Shown: positions 1 to 13,193, counted from the stretch's first letter. The stretch is DNA of 64,000 nucleotides from Hippophae tibetana (GCA_037013495.1 CM072810.1:22079343-22143342), one strand, 5' to 3'. The notes: generated from the letters alone by a model not told the origin. A program made the numbers and translations.

Positions 1-76
1 GCATGCAGGAGCAAGAATTGGCTCATTCTACCATGGTATCGATAGAATGATAACGAGTTGAAAAATGTTTAATTAA

Positions 77-590
77 ATGATTAGTAATATCAAGTTTTCT
101 TGTGAGAAGCATGGAATTACTTACAGTGAGGGGGTTTCAACTTCTATAGTGAGCTCTACTAAGTTTGTCAAAGATTTCAATCAAGAACCACAGTTAAATT
201 CTGCCACTACCGACCCAAAAGGTAGATCTATTTTATTGTCTCAACCAAATTCCCCTAGCATGGTGAAACCTTCACCTAATCCTAGCACTTCCCATCGCTC
301 CAATAATGGTCTTCTACCTTTACCTACTATCCAACCCACTTGTCACCACTATGGTGAACTTGGCTATTTGAGCCTTTACTAAGGGAAATTGAATTCTCAT
401 CCTTGTTTGAAATTCAATATGAGTGTTTTATCTTCTTCTCCTCTACATACAACTCCTTGGAGTCAAGGACCCCATTTTCTTAGCTCTATTGTTTGTACTT
501 GCTATCATTGTGGTATTGCTGGCCAAACTTTTAGGCAGTGTCCTAGATTTATAAGCAGTACAAATTAGAGTTTTCTAGCTCACTCTACCC
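77..590 (+). mobile_element. Ty1/copia (SIRE-like) gag relic
   Basis: An open stretch at 77-382 is rich in Ser, Pro and Asn, as is the region before the zinc knuckle of plant copia gag. It ends with a knuckle-like CHHYGELGYL. A second knuckle-like stretch lies at 500-541 (CYHCGIAGQTFRQC). Paired CCHC-type motifs after a low-complexity region are usual in SIRE/Opie-type gag. No protease, integrase or reverse transcriptase follows, so this is an isolated broken fragment. The family call rests on motif spacing only. Confidence 0.5.
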
Positions 591-599
591 TATCTTCTT

Positions 600-2840
600 T
601 GTTTGGATGAGCTATTATGGCTCATTTGAGTATATTCACCAAGGTTGCATTATGCACCTAAGGAAAAATGTAGAAAGAAATAATTTTGGCTCAAAAAGCC
701 TATCTCGCATTATTTATATAGATGACTCGACTAACTTTAGTAGAAACTTTAAATAAAATAAACGATAAGTTCCATATACTCCTCATACTCATATGAGTCA
801 AATACTATCACCAAGTTCTATTACCCCTCACAAATTCTTTAAATGGAAGGATGTAGTCTGATGACTATTTTCCAGTGATCTATTGGGGTTGAGTTACTTA
901 CTTTATTTTCTCTCTATATTTGTCATCTTTCTGTATGTGATTTTTTCATTTTGTTTTTGTTTATCTATTTCACACTTCTTGTGCTTATCTTATTGTTTCC
1001 TTGGCATGCACAGTACACTAATTGTCATATTTGTTGCTTTAACTTTTTGACTGATCCTATACTACTTTTCCCACTAGCTAGTTACTTTGACATGTTTCTT
1101 ATGTGCATTTTCCTTGCATATTTCCTTCTTCTTCCTCTATGATCTTTTGTATGCGCTTTCCATCATATGCTCTTCATGTAGAGTCAAAGTATTAGGATTA
1201 TACTTTTTGTAGTCTTATCCTTCATACTATATGTCATATAAGTTTTATACTTTAGGTCTTTTCTCATACATATAGCTTGTGCATTTTGTTGGCATTTTTG
1301 TTTTTTGTGTTATTGTCCTTATCTAAGCATGTCTTGTGATTCTTTGTTGGAACCTTTTCCTTTCTCACATGCTTAATAGTTTTAGTAGTATCCCTTGTAT
1401 CTTCATTCTCTTAGGTATGTTTCATATGTTTTTCAGTAGTTAGTTAGTTAATTCCTTTCTCCTAACTAGTAATTATGTGAGTGTTGTTGCTTGTCTCATT
1501 TGAGGCACTTTTACCTTCTTCTTAGGCATCGTTTTGCCTTAATACTTTACTTGTCATCTCACTTGGTAGTTATTGTTTTTGTGTTTTGCGAAATTGTTGG
1601 TTTTTCTATTTGCTAAACTATTGCATATAAAATGTATTTTAGAGGGATTATATTGATATATGTTTGACATGCATTTGATCTTAATTGAAGTATCGATGTT
1701 TTGACATGTGTATTCTATGAGAACATATATGGCTAAATTTTTCTTATTTGTCTTATTTGAAATGAAATTTTCTTTTACACATGCCATATCTTTGTGAATT
1801 CATATGGTTATTTTGGGAAGCTTGTGTTGTTATCTTGCCTTGATGATTTGTATATCACTAACAAGCTTTAGAATCCATGTGCAGTGTTTCTTGAGGTGAA
1901 ATCCTATGTGCTACTTAGATAGAAAGATGATTTAGGCCATTTTTGGATCGTTTGATCCTTCTTGCCACCCTTGTCTATTTATCCTCCATTTTCCTTCTTG
2001 AGCATTTTTGTTATACCTTGTTTCTATACACCTACTAGCCTAGCTTAAATTTTAAATCCCATTTACCTAGCACTACTTTTATTGAGTTTCAACTTTGACT
2101 TGTTGAACGTTTTTGCTTTGGGATTATTTGTGTTACTCTCGAGCTTAAAGAAAAGGAAAAAAAAAAGAAATAAAGAAAAAGAAAAAGGAGAAAGAAAGGA
2201 AAAGATTAAAAAAGTGAGATGATGTTTAATGAATAATGGATAAATCGCAAATGATGATCCCATGTTTGGAAAATTTATAAGTGTCTTGAAATTAAGAAGT
2301 ACAACTAAAAGATCCTATTTTTAAGGATTTACTTCTTATGGTTGTGAGCTTTGTTCTTAAAGTGGATGTATGTTTTTCTAAAGATGTGCCTTTGCTTAAA
2401 TGTTTCTTCCCTTCTACCCAAACCTCGGCCTTTCTTTACACACTTTGAAAGTTCTTTTTATTTCTTCTAAGCTTGCATTTGCATTAGTGGAGAGAGAGGC
2501 TAATGTGGATTTATGAAGATTGGTTCAAGTTGAGCTTGTATTTCAATTTTCTTGGTTTGTATAAGCATGTCATGATGGCATATAGGATAAAAAAAATTTA
2601 TGTGTATGGAATCAAAAATTTAGTCATACCCTTACATGAATGCATCATGATTGATGAACATGTGAATATTAACATTGATTGTATCAACTATTCTTTATGG
2701 ACCCTCTGATTTGCTTAACATGCTTTGGTTGCTTCCCTTGTTTTGTATTTCTTTTTGTCTTTTGTGTGTAGATGCTTTTATGTTGGGGTGTTTGCAAGTA
2801 GAATACATAACATGTTGATTGTATCACATGCATACTTTTA
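600..2840. other. T-rich non-coding DNA, probably retroelement-derived
   Basis: No gene is recognisable. The plus strand is strongly T-rich, with a purine run at about 2148-2215. Such long T-rich spacers and purine runs are common between pol and the 3' LTR of plant LTR elements, but I cannot align this stretch with anything else in the window. The short open frames (for example 951-1142) are low-complexity and hydrophobic because of base composition. Confidence 0.4.
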
Positions 2841-4080
2841 GGGGGGAGGTGTAAGTCTTGTGTATGCTATCAAAGGAAGTTTTGTGTTTGTTTTTCTTCC
2901 TTTTACTTGTCATGTTTATGAGTCATTGTTTTTTCTTGTTCATGTGATACTTCCTTCTCTTTGACATCACTTTATATGAACTATGCATAAATAAGAATAT
3001 TAGTATGACTTGTTGCATACATATCTTAGAATCCCTCATTTCATATGTCATCCTCCTTTATGTCTACTTGTTTCCCTCTTGTAGTGATTATTACATGCTT
3101 CTTTCATGGTGTTCTTTATGTTTCGTTGGAATGCATGACATATATTTTGGTAAACTACGATGCCTTCTATATGCTCTTCTCTCATATTTTCTATGCACTA
3201 GTTTATTGATTGTTGTATGCTTTTGCTTTTCTTTTTCTCAAGGTTTTCCTTTATCATTTTCATATGACTGCATATGGTACTTCTTATAATGTTTTCCTTA
3301 ATCTTATTTGTAGTGTTACATTATTGTTATGATTATAGCATATTTGTATGTATTCTATCCCTCATATAGGGTGTACCTTTGACTTTTAGAGTCAAAAGGG
3401 GGAGAAGTTTTTGTGCACAACTATATGTTTGTTACCATGATGCATGTTGCATGGGTTGTAAGAGTATAATTGCACTACATATTGTTTTTGGACTCGCATG
3501 CATCTATGGATAGTGTTGCATGAAGTCAACGAGAGTTATGTATGTTTACTTGTTTTGTGCCTATCATTACGTACCTATGTAGAGGTAACATAATAGCATA
3601 TTGTTTTACTACACCTATTTCTGCAAGACACATTCATGGGGTATATGTTTGCTTCATGTGTGCATGTTATAGATGTAGAGTGAAGTCTTCATGTTTCTAA
3701 TATGCTATGTGTAGTGGTGTGAAGACCTTCATACTTTAAAGTTATATAGATTTTATGAGTTGATTCATGAAGGTTGATGAAGCACTCAAGATGGATTCAC
3801 TTTCAATAGGTGTGTCTTTTGGATTTTTGGGCATGTTGTTGTGTTGTTCACAGGAACAAACAACTTTAGGAAATCTTCATGATCATCTCATGTTTGATGA
3901 GTTTTTGTATTTATTTGTGCAATGTTTTGCATGAAAATCCAAATGGGGAGAATGTAAGTCATGTTGTACTTTATGTCTTTCTGTTGGCTTCCCATGTACA
4001 AAACACGATGTCTATTATTTTACTTAGTGTATTTGTCTCTCTCTATGTAAGGTTAGTAACTGTAGATCAATAATCCACAC
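2841..4080 (+). mobile_element. Copia-like 3' end relics (polypurine tracts and LTR starts)
   Basis: Three purine tracts lie in the same orientation: 2840-2849, 3394-3407 (AAAAGGGGGAGAAG) and 3941-3952. The first and third are each followed directly by TGTAAGTC (2850 and 3953), which fits a polypurine tract next to a 3' LTR beginning with TG. The middle one resembles the GGGGGAGAA tract found downstream of pol in SIRE-like elements. No matching LTR end or target duplication was found, so the extent is approximate. Confidence 0.4.
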
Positions 4081-5170
4081 ACACACATAGTTAGGTACCC
4101 TTTGTATGCAAGCATGCTTACCAACACCATGGGGTTGGTTTTCGTAGTGTTCATGCTAAGTTAAGGAGCGAGCCGATGTTGTCACTTACATTTTTAGTTC
4201 ATTTCTAGTGTAGGTATTTATGGATTATTCTCAGCAATTTTTGGAACGTTAAGAATGACCTTAGCACCTCGCTAATAAGCTCTCCATTTTCCTCACCAAA
4301 ACCCTCACCGCATCCCTTGGTGACCTTAGCAATTGTTTAAGAGCCCAAACTCTACCAAAATTTAAAATGAGATTTATATTTGTTTTTGGAATTATTTTGG
4401 AGAGCTTATATTTGAGAATGGGTCATTTTGTGGATAGTCATCAAATTGTTATCTGTGTGAGTACATGGCTTGACTGTGTATCTTCTGTACATGATTTGAT
4501 ATTTTTAATGGACTATATGTCCCATGATTTTAAGAGTAATTACACTTCTCATTACTATTTAGTTGTTTCCAATTACACCAAATTGTTTGTGTGATGTTGG
4601 TTGTTGAGGATAGTCGGGTTCGAGTGTTGGACTAAATAGTTGTGGAAGAAAAAAGTACATAGTAGTAGTAGGTAGTTTAGATAGAGGTAACAAAGGTTCT
4701 ATAATCTATCAAAGTTGTAACTATTTTATTGTTTAGTGAATTATTTGCTACTGAGTGGTTGTCTTAAGCAACCTGAGGATGTTACCATATAGATACTGTC
4801 TCTAAGGGACTTACATCATTATATCACCAGTTATGGACATGATCAATTGTTGAGCTAGTATAATATGATTTTTCTATCTAAACATTTTGATGCATGATCA
4901 ATTGTGTATATGTCACAACATATTGAAGCATAAACTCTGACTATAAAGCATTTATTATTTACATGCTTTTTGTTTGATATATTTAATATCTGTTGTCATA
5001 ATTTATTTTCATTGTCTAATATTATATTTTCTAGACTTCTACTCTATGTTTTATATAAGTGTTTATTGTCATATTTTTGTAAGTTAAGGTTGAGTCCTTT
5101 AGGAGTCTGTATCTCCATGCCTTAAGAGTGTATCGAGTTATGGACTCTTTCAGGTTTAATGAGGAATAAG
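4081..5170. other. No recognisable gene
   Basis: AT-rich spacer between the copia-like relics and an Athila-like gag. It starts with a short CA run at about 4076-4087. The open frame at 4367-4594 has no recognisable domain. It may be the leader of the Athila-like relic that follows, but I could not identify an LTR or primer site. Confidence 0.4.
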
Positions 5171-6560
5171 TAAAAATAAGGTGTTTCCCATGCATGCCTA
5201 ATGATAGGGAAAAGACTTGACTAATGACTCTCCCATTAAGTTTCTTGATAACTTGGGAGGGAGTCTATAACAAGTTTATGGGAAAATTTTATTCCCCTCA
5301 AAAGACTTTCACTTTGAGAACAAAAATTTCTGCATTTTCTCAAATGGAAGGAGAGTCATTCTAGGAAGCTTGGATATGTCAAATTATTTTTCACTCTGTG
5401 CCCTCATCACCACTTTCCATTATGGCTACAAAATAAATTCTTCTATGATGGGTTGACACAATAGTGTCAATTCACAATTTTCAATACCGTGGGTGGTGCT
5501 AAGGGAGAAAAGATAGGTATAGAGACTTATGAGCTCTATGAAATGTTGGGTGCTAATTTCCAACAAAACATTACTCCAATAATGAAATTTCTATACAACT
5601 TGCTAAATATGTGGAGTATGTAGCAATTATGGTCATGGTGCCAACACATGTCCTTTATAAAGTGAACCATTTACAGGTACAAGTCATGAACAAGTGGATG
5701 CAATGGAGGGTTATCAACCTAGAACTAGGAATGACCCCTATGAAAACACTTACAATCCAGGGTGGAGAAATCATCCTAATTTCTCTTGGAAAGTAAACTA
5801 CCCTACCTATGCCCAGAACCAAAACCACATATAGGGTTAGTAGTTCAATCAAAACATGCCACATAACTTACCAAATAATCCAACCTTAAAAGGCAACCTG
5901 AATTCTTTCTTTCAAGTGAGCAAAGACAACTAGATGAAAACCAATCAAATGATGGATTATTTAGAGGCATCAATGTAGAGAGTGGAACTGTAGATGGGGC
6001 AACTAGTTCAGCATGTGCAAGAGCAAGCAAAAGAAAACTTGCATGTTCAATATGAACAAGTGAAGGTTATCACATCCCTTCACAATGGTAAGCTATTAAA
6101 TATTGAGTTTCTTAAATTTTTGGATTATTTACCTAATGATATAGGGAACACAAGTAAAATTCAAGCAACCTCTAAGGATACTGGGAGATTTAATATAAAC
6201 ATTACCATGGTTGACAAGAAAAAGTTAAGAGCTATAATATATCAAGGTGAAAATGTCAATTTAATGCCTTACTTGTTATACTTGTAGTTAGGATTGGGGA
6301 TGCTGAAACTCACAATCATGTCTCTTCAATTAGAAAATGAATCTATTAAATATCTAAAAAGCATGGTGGAGGACTTACTAGCACATATAGATAAGCTTTT
6401 CATACCTATAGATTTTGTTATTTCAAGACTGAAAGAAACCCCAAGACAATTTTTGATGTCCACAATGGGAGCCTAACAATGATAGTCTTACGATAATGTA
6501 TATTTTAAAGCATATTCAAGCATGAATCATTGAAAAAGGGGGACTATCTAAAATAGCATA
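5170..6560 (+). mobile_element. Athila-like Ty3/gypsy gag and protease relic
   Basis: Plus-strand translation in several frames recalls Athila-type gag: a segment like MEGESF followed by CPHHHFPLWLQ (about 5340-5430), then NDPYENTYNPGWRNHPNFSW (about 5730-5790), a phrase typical of the C-terminal part of Athila gag. After it comes VKVITSLHNGK (about 6060-6095), like the VKAVTLRSGK linker before the protease. A protease-like stretch at 6230-6480 contains VNLMPY, SIKYLKSMVEDLL and IPIDFVI. The element has many breaks and no reverse transcriptase. It stops near 6560, where a second Athila-like relic begins on the other strand. Confidence 0.8.
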
Positions 6561-6599
6561 AACAATTCCAGCATTGCTGGATTTAATCTTCTTTGGGGC

Positions 6600-9320
6600 T
6601 CAATTGATGGTTTGTAAGATTCCTACATTAGAATCTTTTGCATGCAAATGGATGGACTTATACCTTTTATATCAGAGATAGTCCATCCCAAGGCTGTTCT
6701 ATGCTCCCTTAACATGCATAGCAACCTTTCCTCTTCCTTGGGTGTAAGTGATGTTGTAACAATCACTGGAAATGTGTAACTATCACCTAAGAATGCATAA
6801 TGAAGATGCTCAACCAATTGCTTCAACTTCAGAATTGTAGTTTTCTGCACTTTTTGTGTAAAGATTATAGAATCCGTCTTTGCTACCATTGACTCTAGCC
6901 TCTCCAATTCTGTGCTAAATGATGTAACCTACTGCAATGCTTCCAAGGCAAATACATAGTGGAGAAATTATTCACTAACAAAAGATAAATCATGTTCACA
7001 AACAACAGAGTTATTAAAATCATAAACATGAGGTGAAGTGGTGATACATCGTTCTAGGTGATCGATTGGCATATCTTCTTGAAAGGATTCTACTTCACAT
7101 TGTTCAATAAAATCTACCAGAAAGCAAGTTATGGATCTTATGGAAATCTCACAGCTTCGTAGATGTTGAACGTAACCTCTTCCTTGTTCACTCTCAATGT
7201 TAACTCACCTTTTTGAACATCCATTAAAGCCCTTCTTGTAGCCAAGAATTAGTGGGACATCTTGGTTTTTATCCATATCTAACACCACAAAATCAATAGG
7301 AAAAATGAATTTATCCACCTTTACTAATACATCTTCTATGATTCCACGTGGATACTTGATGGATTATTCTGCTAGTTGCAAAGAAATTGTTGTTTGTTTC
7401 ATCTCTCCAAGTCCCAATTTCTTATAAAAACAGAAAATAGCATAAGATTAATTCTAGCACCAACATCACATAAAACTTTATCAAAAATTGAATTTCCAAT
7501 AGTGCAAGACAAATGAAACTCCTTGGATCTTTTAATTTTTGAGGTAATTTCTTTTGAAGAATGACATTACATTCTTTAGAAAGCTTCACTGTTTCGAACT
7601 CCTCCAACCTTAAACATGATGTACTTTAGAAATTTGGCATAATTGGGAATTTGTTCAAAGGAATCTATAAAAGGAATATTTATGTGAATTTTCATAAAGA
7701 TATATAAAAATTTAGAAAATTGCTTATCTAATTTTTATTTTTGAAAACGTTGAGGATAAGGAAGTGGAGTAGAGAGAATACGAGGATTGTTAGGAAATGA
7801 AATTGATGGAAGCATGTTGTTCTCTCTTAGTGTATCAACAATTTCCTCTTTTACTACTTTATAATTTCTTTGGCCATTGTTTAGAGCTATAGGGGTGGAC
7901 TTGGTTTCCTTTGATAGTAACCTCTCAATTTCACTTCCACTCCTAAGTGTAATGGCCTTGTATTGTTCCTTTTGATTCACTTTTGTATTGCTAGGAAAAG
8001 TTCCACTTTGTTAGGCATTGATGGTCGGGGCTAGTTGCCCAATTTTTACTTCAACATTTTTCATAGTGGCTCCCATATTGCTACAATGAGTCTCAATGTT
8101 ATCCAGCCATGAATCACTCATTTTAAACCTTGCTTTGTTCTCCCCAACAAAGGAAACCATGGCATCCTCAAATGACATATTCTTCTCGCTTGGTTTACTA
8201 TCAAACCATGAAGGAGGTTACAGCACATTCTTTCTATTTCCATAAGAAACATTTTCATGATTTCAAAGCCCTAGATGGTAGTAATTTTGCATAGGATAAC
8301 CACGATAGTTGTAGTTCTGATTGTTGATGTACTAAACCTGTTCTTGACTTGATTCATTCATCAAAACATTCATACTTGGGTCTGCAACATATTCTGCACT
8401 TTATGGTATTCTTTGGGTTGTCAAGGCAAAAATATGATAAGATAGAAAAGTAACTTGAGTTGAAAGGGCAACTACCGGCTCAGTAACTTTCTTAGCCATA
8501 GATCTTTCAATTGGCCATTGATATTTATTTGAGGCCATTTCTTAAAAAAGAGAAGTAGCATCCTCATCTATCTTTGACATTAAAGTTCCACCAGAAGTAG
8601 CATCAACTATTGTTCTAGTTTTCCCATTTAACCCATCATAGAACATTTGAACTTGCAATCAATCCGACAATCCATGTTAAGGGAAACACCAAATCATATC
8701 TTTATACCTTTACCATGCTTTATAGAGTTTCTCAAAATCATTTTTTTCTGAATTGACCAATTTCACTTCTGAGTTGGGCTATTTTTGTAGGTGGAAAGAA
8801 TTTAGCAAGAAAATTTTCTACCATGTCCAGCCAACTAGTGATGTTTCCCAGTTGTAGAGATTGTAGCCAAACTTTGGCCTTGTCTCTCAATGAAAAAGGA
8901 AAAAAATCTCAATCTAATGGTATCTTCAGTAACACCATTCATCCTTACAGTGTCACAAATCTCCAAAAACATTGCCAAATGAATATTGGGATCATCAAGT
9001 AGAGATCTGCTAAATTGGGCTTGTTGCACCATGCTGATCAACGCTGGTTTGAGCTCAAAATTATTGGCATTAATGATCTGGCATCTTATACATGAGTAAT
9101 TGTCATTCATAATTGGCATCTTATACATGAGTAATTGTCATTCATAATTGGCCTTACATAATCCTTCAAGGTGTGTGGCTGTACATTCTGTTCTCCTTTA
9201 GCCATGGCTAGTACTTTCTTCTTTCTTCGTGATCTAAAGGTTCTTTCAATCTCCAAATCAAAAGGAATATTGTTTTGAGTTCTAGCACAACGCATCCAAC
9301 ATGAAAAACACACCTAGAAA
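6600..9320 (-). mobile_element. Athila-like Ty3/gypsy gag-protease-RT start relic
   Basis: Read on the minus strand from right to left. Gag lies at about 9313-8640 and includes NNFELKPALISMVQQAQF and a LEICDTVRMNGVTEDTIRLR segment, both characteristic of Athila gag. The gag-protease linker (7980-7735) contains YKAITLRSGSEIE and LPYPQRFQK. A protease-like stretch (about 7610-7290) follows, and the start of reverse transcriptase (6907-6623) includes LGWTISDIKGISPSICM. The rest of reverse transcriptase, RNase H and integrase are absent. Many breaks are present. Its primer site and 5' LTR lie upstream at 9405-10400, so the left part of this element has been lost at the junction near 6.56 kb. Confidence 0.85.
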
Positions 9321-9404
9321 AAAAATAAAATAAAAATAAAATATAATTCTAAATTAAAACTAAGATTACTTTGTATCAATATTGGCAAAAATAAGAAAAT
9401 ATCA

Positions 9405-9429
9405 ATCCTTGGAAATGGTGCGAAAAACT
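9405..9429 (-). other. Degenerate tRNA-Asp primer binding site
   Basis: On the minus strand the LTR end (CGATCA) is followed by AGTTTTTCGCACCATTTCC, a decayed form of the TTTTTGGCGCCGTTGCCGGGG found after the 5' LTR of Athila/Tat elements and complementary to tRNA-Asp. Its place between LTR and gag supports the call. Confidence 0.6.
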
Positions 9430-10400
9430 TGATCGGTGCAAAAATGCAAGTGCACAGTATTGTAGTTTTATAATAAATTGATAATAAGAGTATCGTCTTC
9501 TGGGATTGGTAACTTACTTTTAATAAATAAAAAAATTATACTAATATCAATTTTATCTAGAAAAGTCACTAAGGTTGTTGTAATTGAAATTTAAAATAAA
9601 ATAAATTTAAACAAAATATACAAAAGAAAATAAAGATGTTGTTCAAAGATCAAATTAATGAGAAGAAAAATTCTAGGAAATCGAACTTACTATGCTTTAC
9701 TCATGTAGCTAATAGAATTTAATTATCTTTATTTGTTAGCAATCTCCAAAAAACATCCAAAAGCCTCTAATTAATGGCCAGTTAATTAGAAGTAATAAAC
9801 TTAGAATATATAAGGCAAACATGAATAGAAATTATTCAAATTAACATATAAAATCAAGCATGGTTCATAATTAAATTACATCTTTTTCCTAGAATAAAGA
9901 AAAATTAAATTTAACATAAATGAATTCACCATAATTTTCTCAGAGAAATTGAAAGAAAATTGAATTGCAAAAAGAGTCTACTTCTGCATTTCCCTATTGC
10001 GCTCTAATCTATTTTTGGTTTCCCCTGTTCTATTTTCTACACTACTATCTATTTTTCTTTTTCTTTTCTTCCGCAACGTCAACGCCCTATTTTTTTTGCT
10101 TCTGTCGCCTCCTCCTTCCTTCTTGCCGCTCTTATATATATATATATATATATCAAACCTTGTCACTACTTCAGATGATATATATATATATATCAAACCT
10201 TGTCACTATATCTTAATTTAAATTTGAGACTCCTTAGATGATATGCTTCTAAAATTTTGGATCTTCATTATCTTCAATTCTTTAATAAAATTTAAATAAT
10301 AACAATGAAGTCTACTTTCAATAAATAATAAATACAATTAGACTAAAGTTAAAGTTGAGAAGTGATAAATTATGACAAATTATGCAAGTCATTAGTTGAT
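9430..10400 (-). mobile_element. 5' LTR of the Athila-like relic (minus strand)
   Basis: The 3' end of the LTR is set at 9430 by a terminal CA next to the primer site. The first 100 bp contain the string around GCAAGTGCACAGTATTGTAG and GAGTATCGTCTTCTGGGATT, like the end of Athila-type LTRs and like the left end of the solo LTR at 32284. The right edge is unclear. I place it near 10400, before a post-pol signature of opposite orientation begins, but it could end up to 200 bp earlier. Confidence 0.55.
10130..10210. repeat. (TA)n microsatellite with a duplicated unit
   Basis: Two TA runs (about 10135-10153 and 10179-10191) are each followed by the same 15 bases, TCAAACCTTGTCACT, so a unit of about 40-50 bp is present twice. 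The open frames across it on both strands arise from the repeat and are not genes. Confidence 0.85.
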
Positions 10401-10429
10401 CAAAGTCTATAAATTGTAGCCTCCAGTAA

Positions 10430-11434
10430 TTATGGCTAATACATTAAACTAAGTGTTTGGTGGAAGGCAACCCATCGTTTCCAATAGTATTATTTTCTTT
10501 TACTAGTTTTGATTTATTTATTAGTAGTAAATTTTCTATTTCCCCTTTTGAATGCTTTTCTAAATATATGCACAATTGAAAACATTGAAGATAATGTTTA
10601 GTTTAGGTTTGATGAGTAGAAAATTGACTCGATAAAAAACTTTTCATCATCATGCTTTTGGTTAATTTAAGGCGAGTAATTGAATCTTTATGCATTTTTT
10701 GTTTGATTTCTTAAACATGTTCAAGGTTTTTTTGTAAGAGTTAGTTTAATTCATAATGTATGATGCTTGGAATGTGAAATTTGAGATGAACTCAAATTTA
10801 GTGTCTTGGAATAAATAGTGAAGACTATCTTGTGATATTAATTATTAAGCCTATATCATTTTATTTTGTGAGATAATATATCTTCTTCACTTTTCCCCAT
10901 TATCCTTATGATTTTAAATTGTTAGATGATCTCTATAAGTTTGCATTGAATGTAAGGATTTTAAAATCAAATGAAGTATTATTTGCTTATTTTCATTACT
11001 TTGTTTAAATGATTTAAGTAGGAATTGAAAGTGTATGTTGATAACCCTATGAAAGTAGAGCTGTTTGACCACTTTTGAACCACTTATTTGTATTGTTTTT
11101 GTTTAAATATCATGGTTAATCTTAATTTATGTTTAATATGGAAATGTAGGTAAAAAGGTATCAAAATGATCAAAAAAAGGCAAAAATTAGGACAAATGCA
11201 GGATCACAAGTGAGTAGATCGATCGAGGGTTCATCACTCGATTGTTTGACAAAAGGAGTAGATCGATCGAGGTTTTATCACTCGATCGATTGAGAGTAGG
11301 CTTGATCGATCGAGCAGCAAAGACTTTAACACATCAACCTTAAATTAAATTTCAACTTTGAATCTAAGCCCTTGGATTAGAGTAATACAAATCCTAATCT
11401 ATTGAGGATCAATTTCAGCCTATTTAAAGCACCA
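10430..11434 (+). mobile_element. Athila-like post-pol region and 5' part of a 3' LTR
   Basis: At 10442-10476 lies a form of the conserved Athila/Tat post-pol string (here ATTAAACTAAGTGTTTGG followed by AGGCAACCCAT). The stretch 10900-11035 matches, in reverse complement, 14200-14350 of the minus-strand element nearby, showing shared ancestry. From about 11060 the sequence looks like the start of an LTR, with a TATTTAAAG TATA-like site near 11421. It is cut at 11434 by the LTR that begins at 11435. The exact LTR start is uncertain. Confidence 0.6.
11217..11320. repeat. Cluster of GATCGATCGAG-type short repeats in an LTR
   Basis: Five copies of a motif built around the palindrome TCGATCGA (GATCGATCGAGG, ACTCGATTG, ACTCGATCGATTGAG and so on) lie within about 100 bp, upstream of a TATA-like site. 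A similar cluster occurs at 30735-30955 in an unrelated copia LTR. Confidence 0.8.
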
Positions 11435-13193
11435 TGATGTACGAAATTTTTGCATACAAAATTTGTATAATTTATAAAATAGCTCACAAGTGTACGAATC
11501 GCTTATACAAAATGACAAGTATACTTTCAAGGTCGGTCTAAAGTAGAATCATGTGGTTTTTTAAATCATTCAATAAATTCTTAAAAATGAGTTTAATATA
11601 ACCTAAATATTCTGTCACAATTTTTTGGGTTGAGTTTCTAAACTAATAACATAAAAATAAAGATATATTCAATAAACATTTAAGTAGTTAAACATTCATC
11701 ATGTAATAGGTAATTTATGGGATATATTAGTTAGTTAACCATACTTATTTGATATTAAGTAGGATATTAAAGATATAAAATAAAATTGTTGATTCTTTAT
11801 TATAGGTTTGAAAATATCCTAAGGTAAGGATCATTTTCTTTATTAATTAACTTCTAACTTATTACTTTTGGTCGAGCCGACAATTTAAACTTTAATTAAA
11901 TTATTCTCATTTTATAAGAAATTAACAAACCTTTTAATTGCCACATTCTATTAGACAAATCATTTAAACTCTCATCGTGATGTCAAAGTTAGGTTTATGG
12001 TTTAAATATCTAACAACTAACTTTCATATTTTAAAACTACTGTAAAAAAAATATGTCATCAATATATTTTTTAATAACATTTCTTATAAAATCTTTGAAA
12101 TAGAGTTCTCTAAAGATCTGAATAATCAAATCCAAAATTGAAGAGGTTACCCTAAATCATATTCAAATAATTAAATCATAAATCTAACTCTCTTGTTTAT
12201 TATGAAAAACACTTCATCAATATATTTTCTTTTACAAACTTTATTTAAATCTTGATGAAAAATAAAACTTAATTTATTTTATAAAAATATTTAATCTACT
12301 TTAATATTTCACGAGCATAACACCACTACTAATATCCTATATAATTTATTGCTAGACGTGCATCGTTTAATAAATAATCAATAAATTAAACATATAACAA
12401 GTAAACAAAATTTTTAGAAATATTCTGAAAATAATACACTTTAGATATACCTCAACATAATCCTTAGAATTGCTTCTGAAAAACCTCCAGCCAAAATTGG
12501 TGCATTGTTTATTGAATTACAGCTAAAGTTATTACATTAATTAAATTTGTTCAACTCTCAAATGAGAGAAGAACTATAGACTGAGAAAAGAAATGAAAAG
12601 ACTAAGAAAGCCAAGAAATTAGCTAGTAAGAAAGCTGTGCGATTCTTGGATTACTTTTACAAAAGAAATAAGGTTCTATTTATAGGGTAAAAAGGGAGAA
12701 AAAAAGGGTTTTCAAGCTTAGCGCTATGCCATACATTTTATTCACGCTACGGCTTGTACACGTTTTAAAGAATGATCCACTATCTTCGTGCCACAGTATA
12801 CAAAGTTTTCATGCCATAGGGCCTGCATTGATTTTTGACACATTCCTTTGGCCTTGTGTCGTGGCTTACAAAGTTTTCACATTATAGCACACTTCAAATT
12901 GCATCACTTTGAACCCCTAATTTTCATGTAATTTATTTTTCCAATTTTTGAACATATGTAATATTTTACAAAAACTTTCTTTTAATTTTTCGAGTTGTAA
13001 TGGAGTGCTTCAAGTATAATTCATCAAGTTGATTTATTTTAATACAATAAATACCTAAAAACAATAAAATATACAAGTGATTTCGAAAAGATAGATTTGT
13101 ATAAAACGATAGTAAAACAAGTAAATATAAATCTATATAATCATTAAACATACATAAAATCACAATGTATTAAGTATTTTTGAACACTTATCA
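11435..13193 (-). mobile_element. LTR of an Athila-type non-coding element (minus strand)
   Basis: It runs from TGATGTACG to CACTTATCA on the plus strand, 1759 bp. Much of it is alignable with the reverse complement of the LTR family at 18113, 21795, 26688 and 58042 (for example the stretch with CACAAGTGTACGAATCG and GACAAGTATACTTTCAAGG near the left end), but it is clearly more diverged than those are from each other. The adjoining sequence on the right has the hairpin and polypurine tract that precede a 3' LTR, so this is the 3' LTR of a minus-strand element. Confidence 0.8.

Noticed and set aside
951-4594. Short hydrophobic open frames in the T-rich region as membrane proteins
   Set aside because: High T content alone gives Phe/Leu/Ile-rich frames; none has a recognisable domain or gene context.
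9965-10221. Open frames around the TA microsatellite
   Set aside because: They are present on both strands and produced by TA and pyrimidine runs; no domain is visible.
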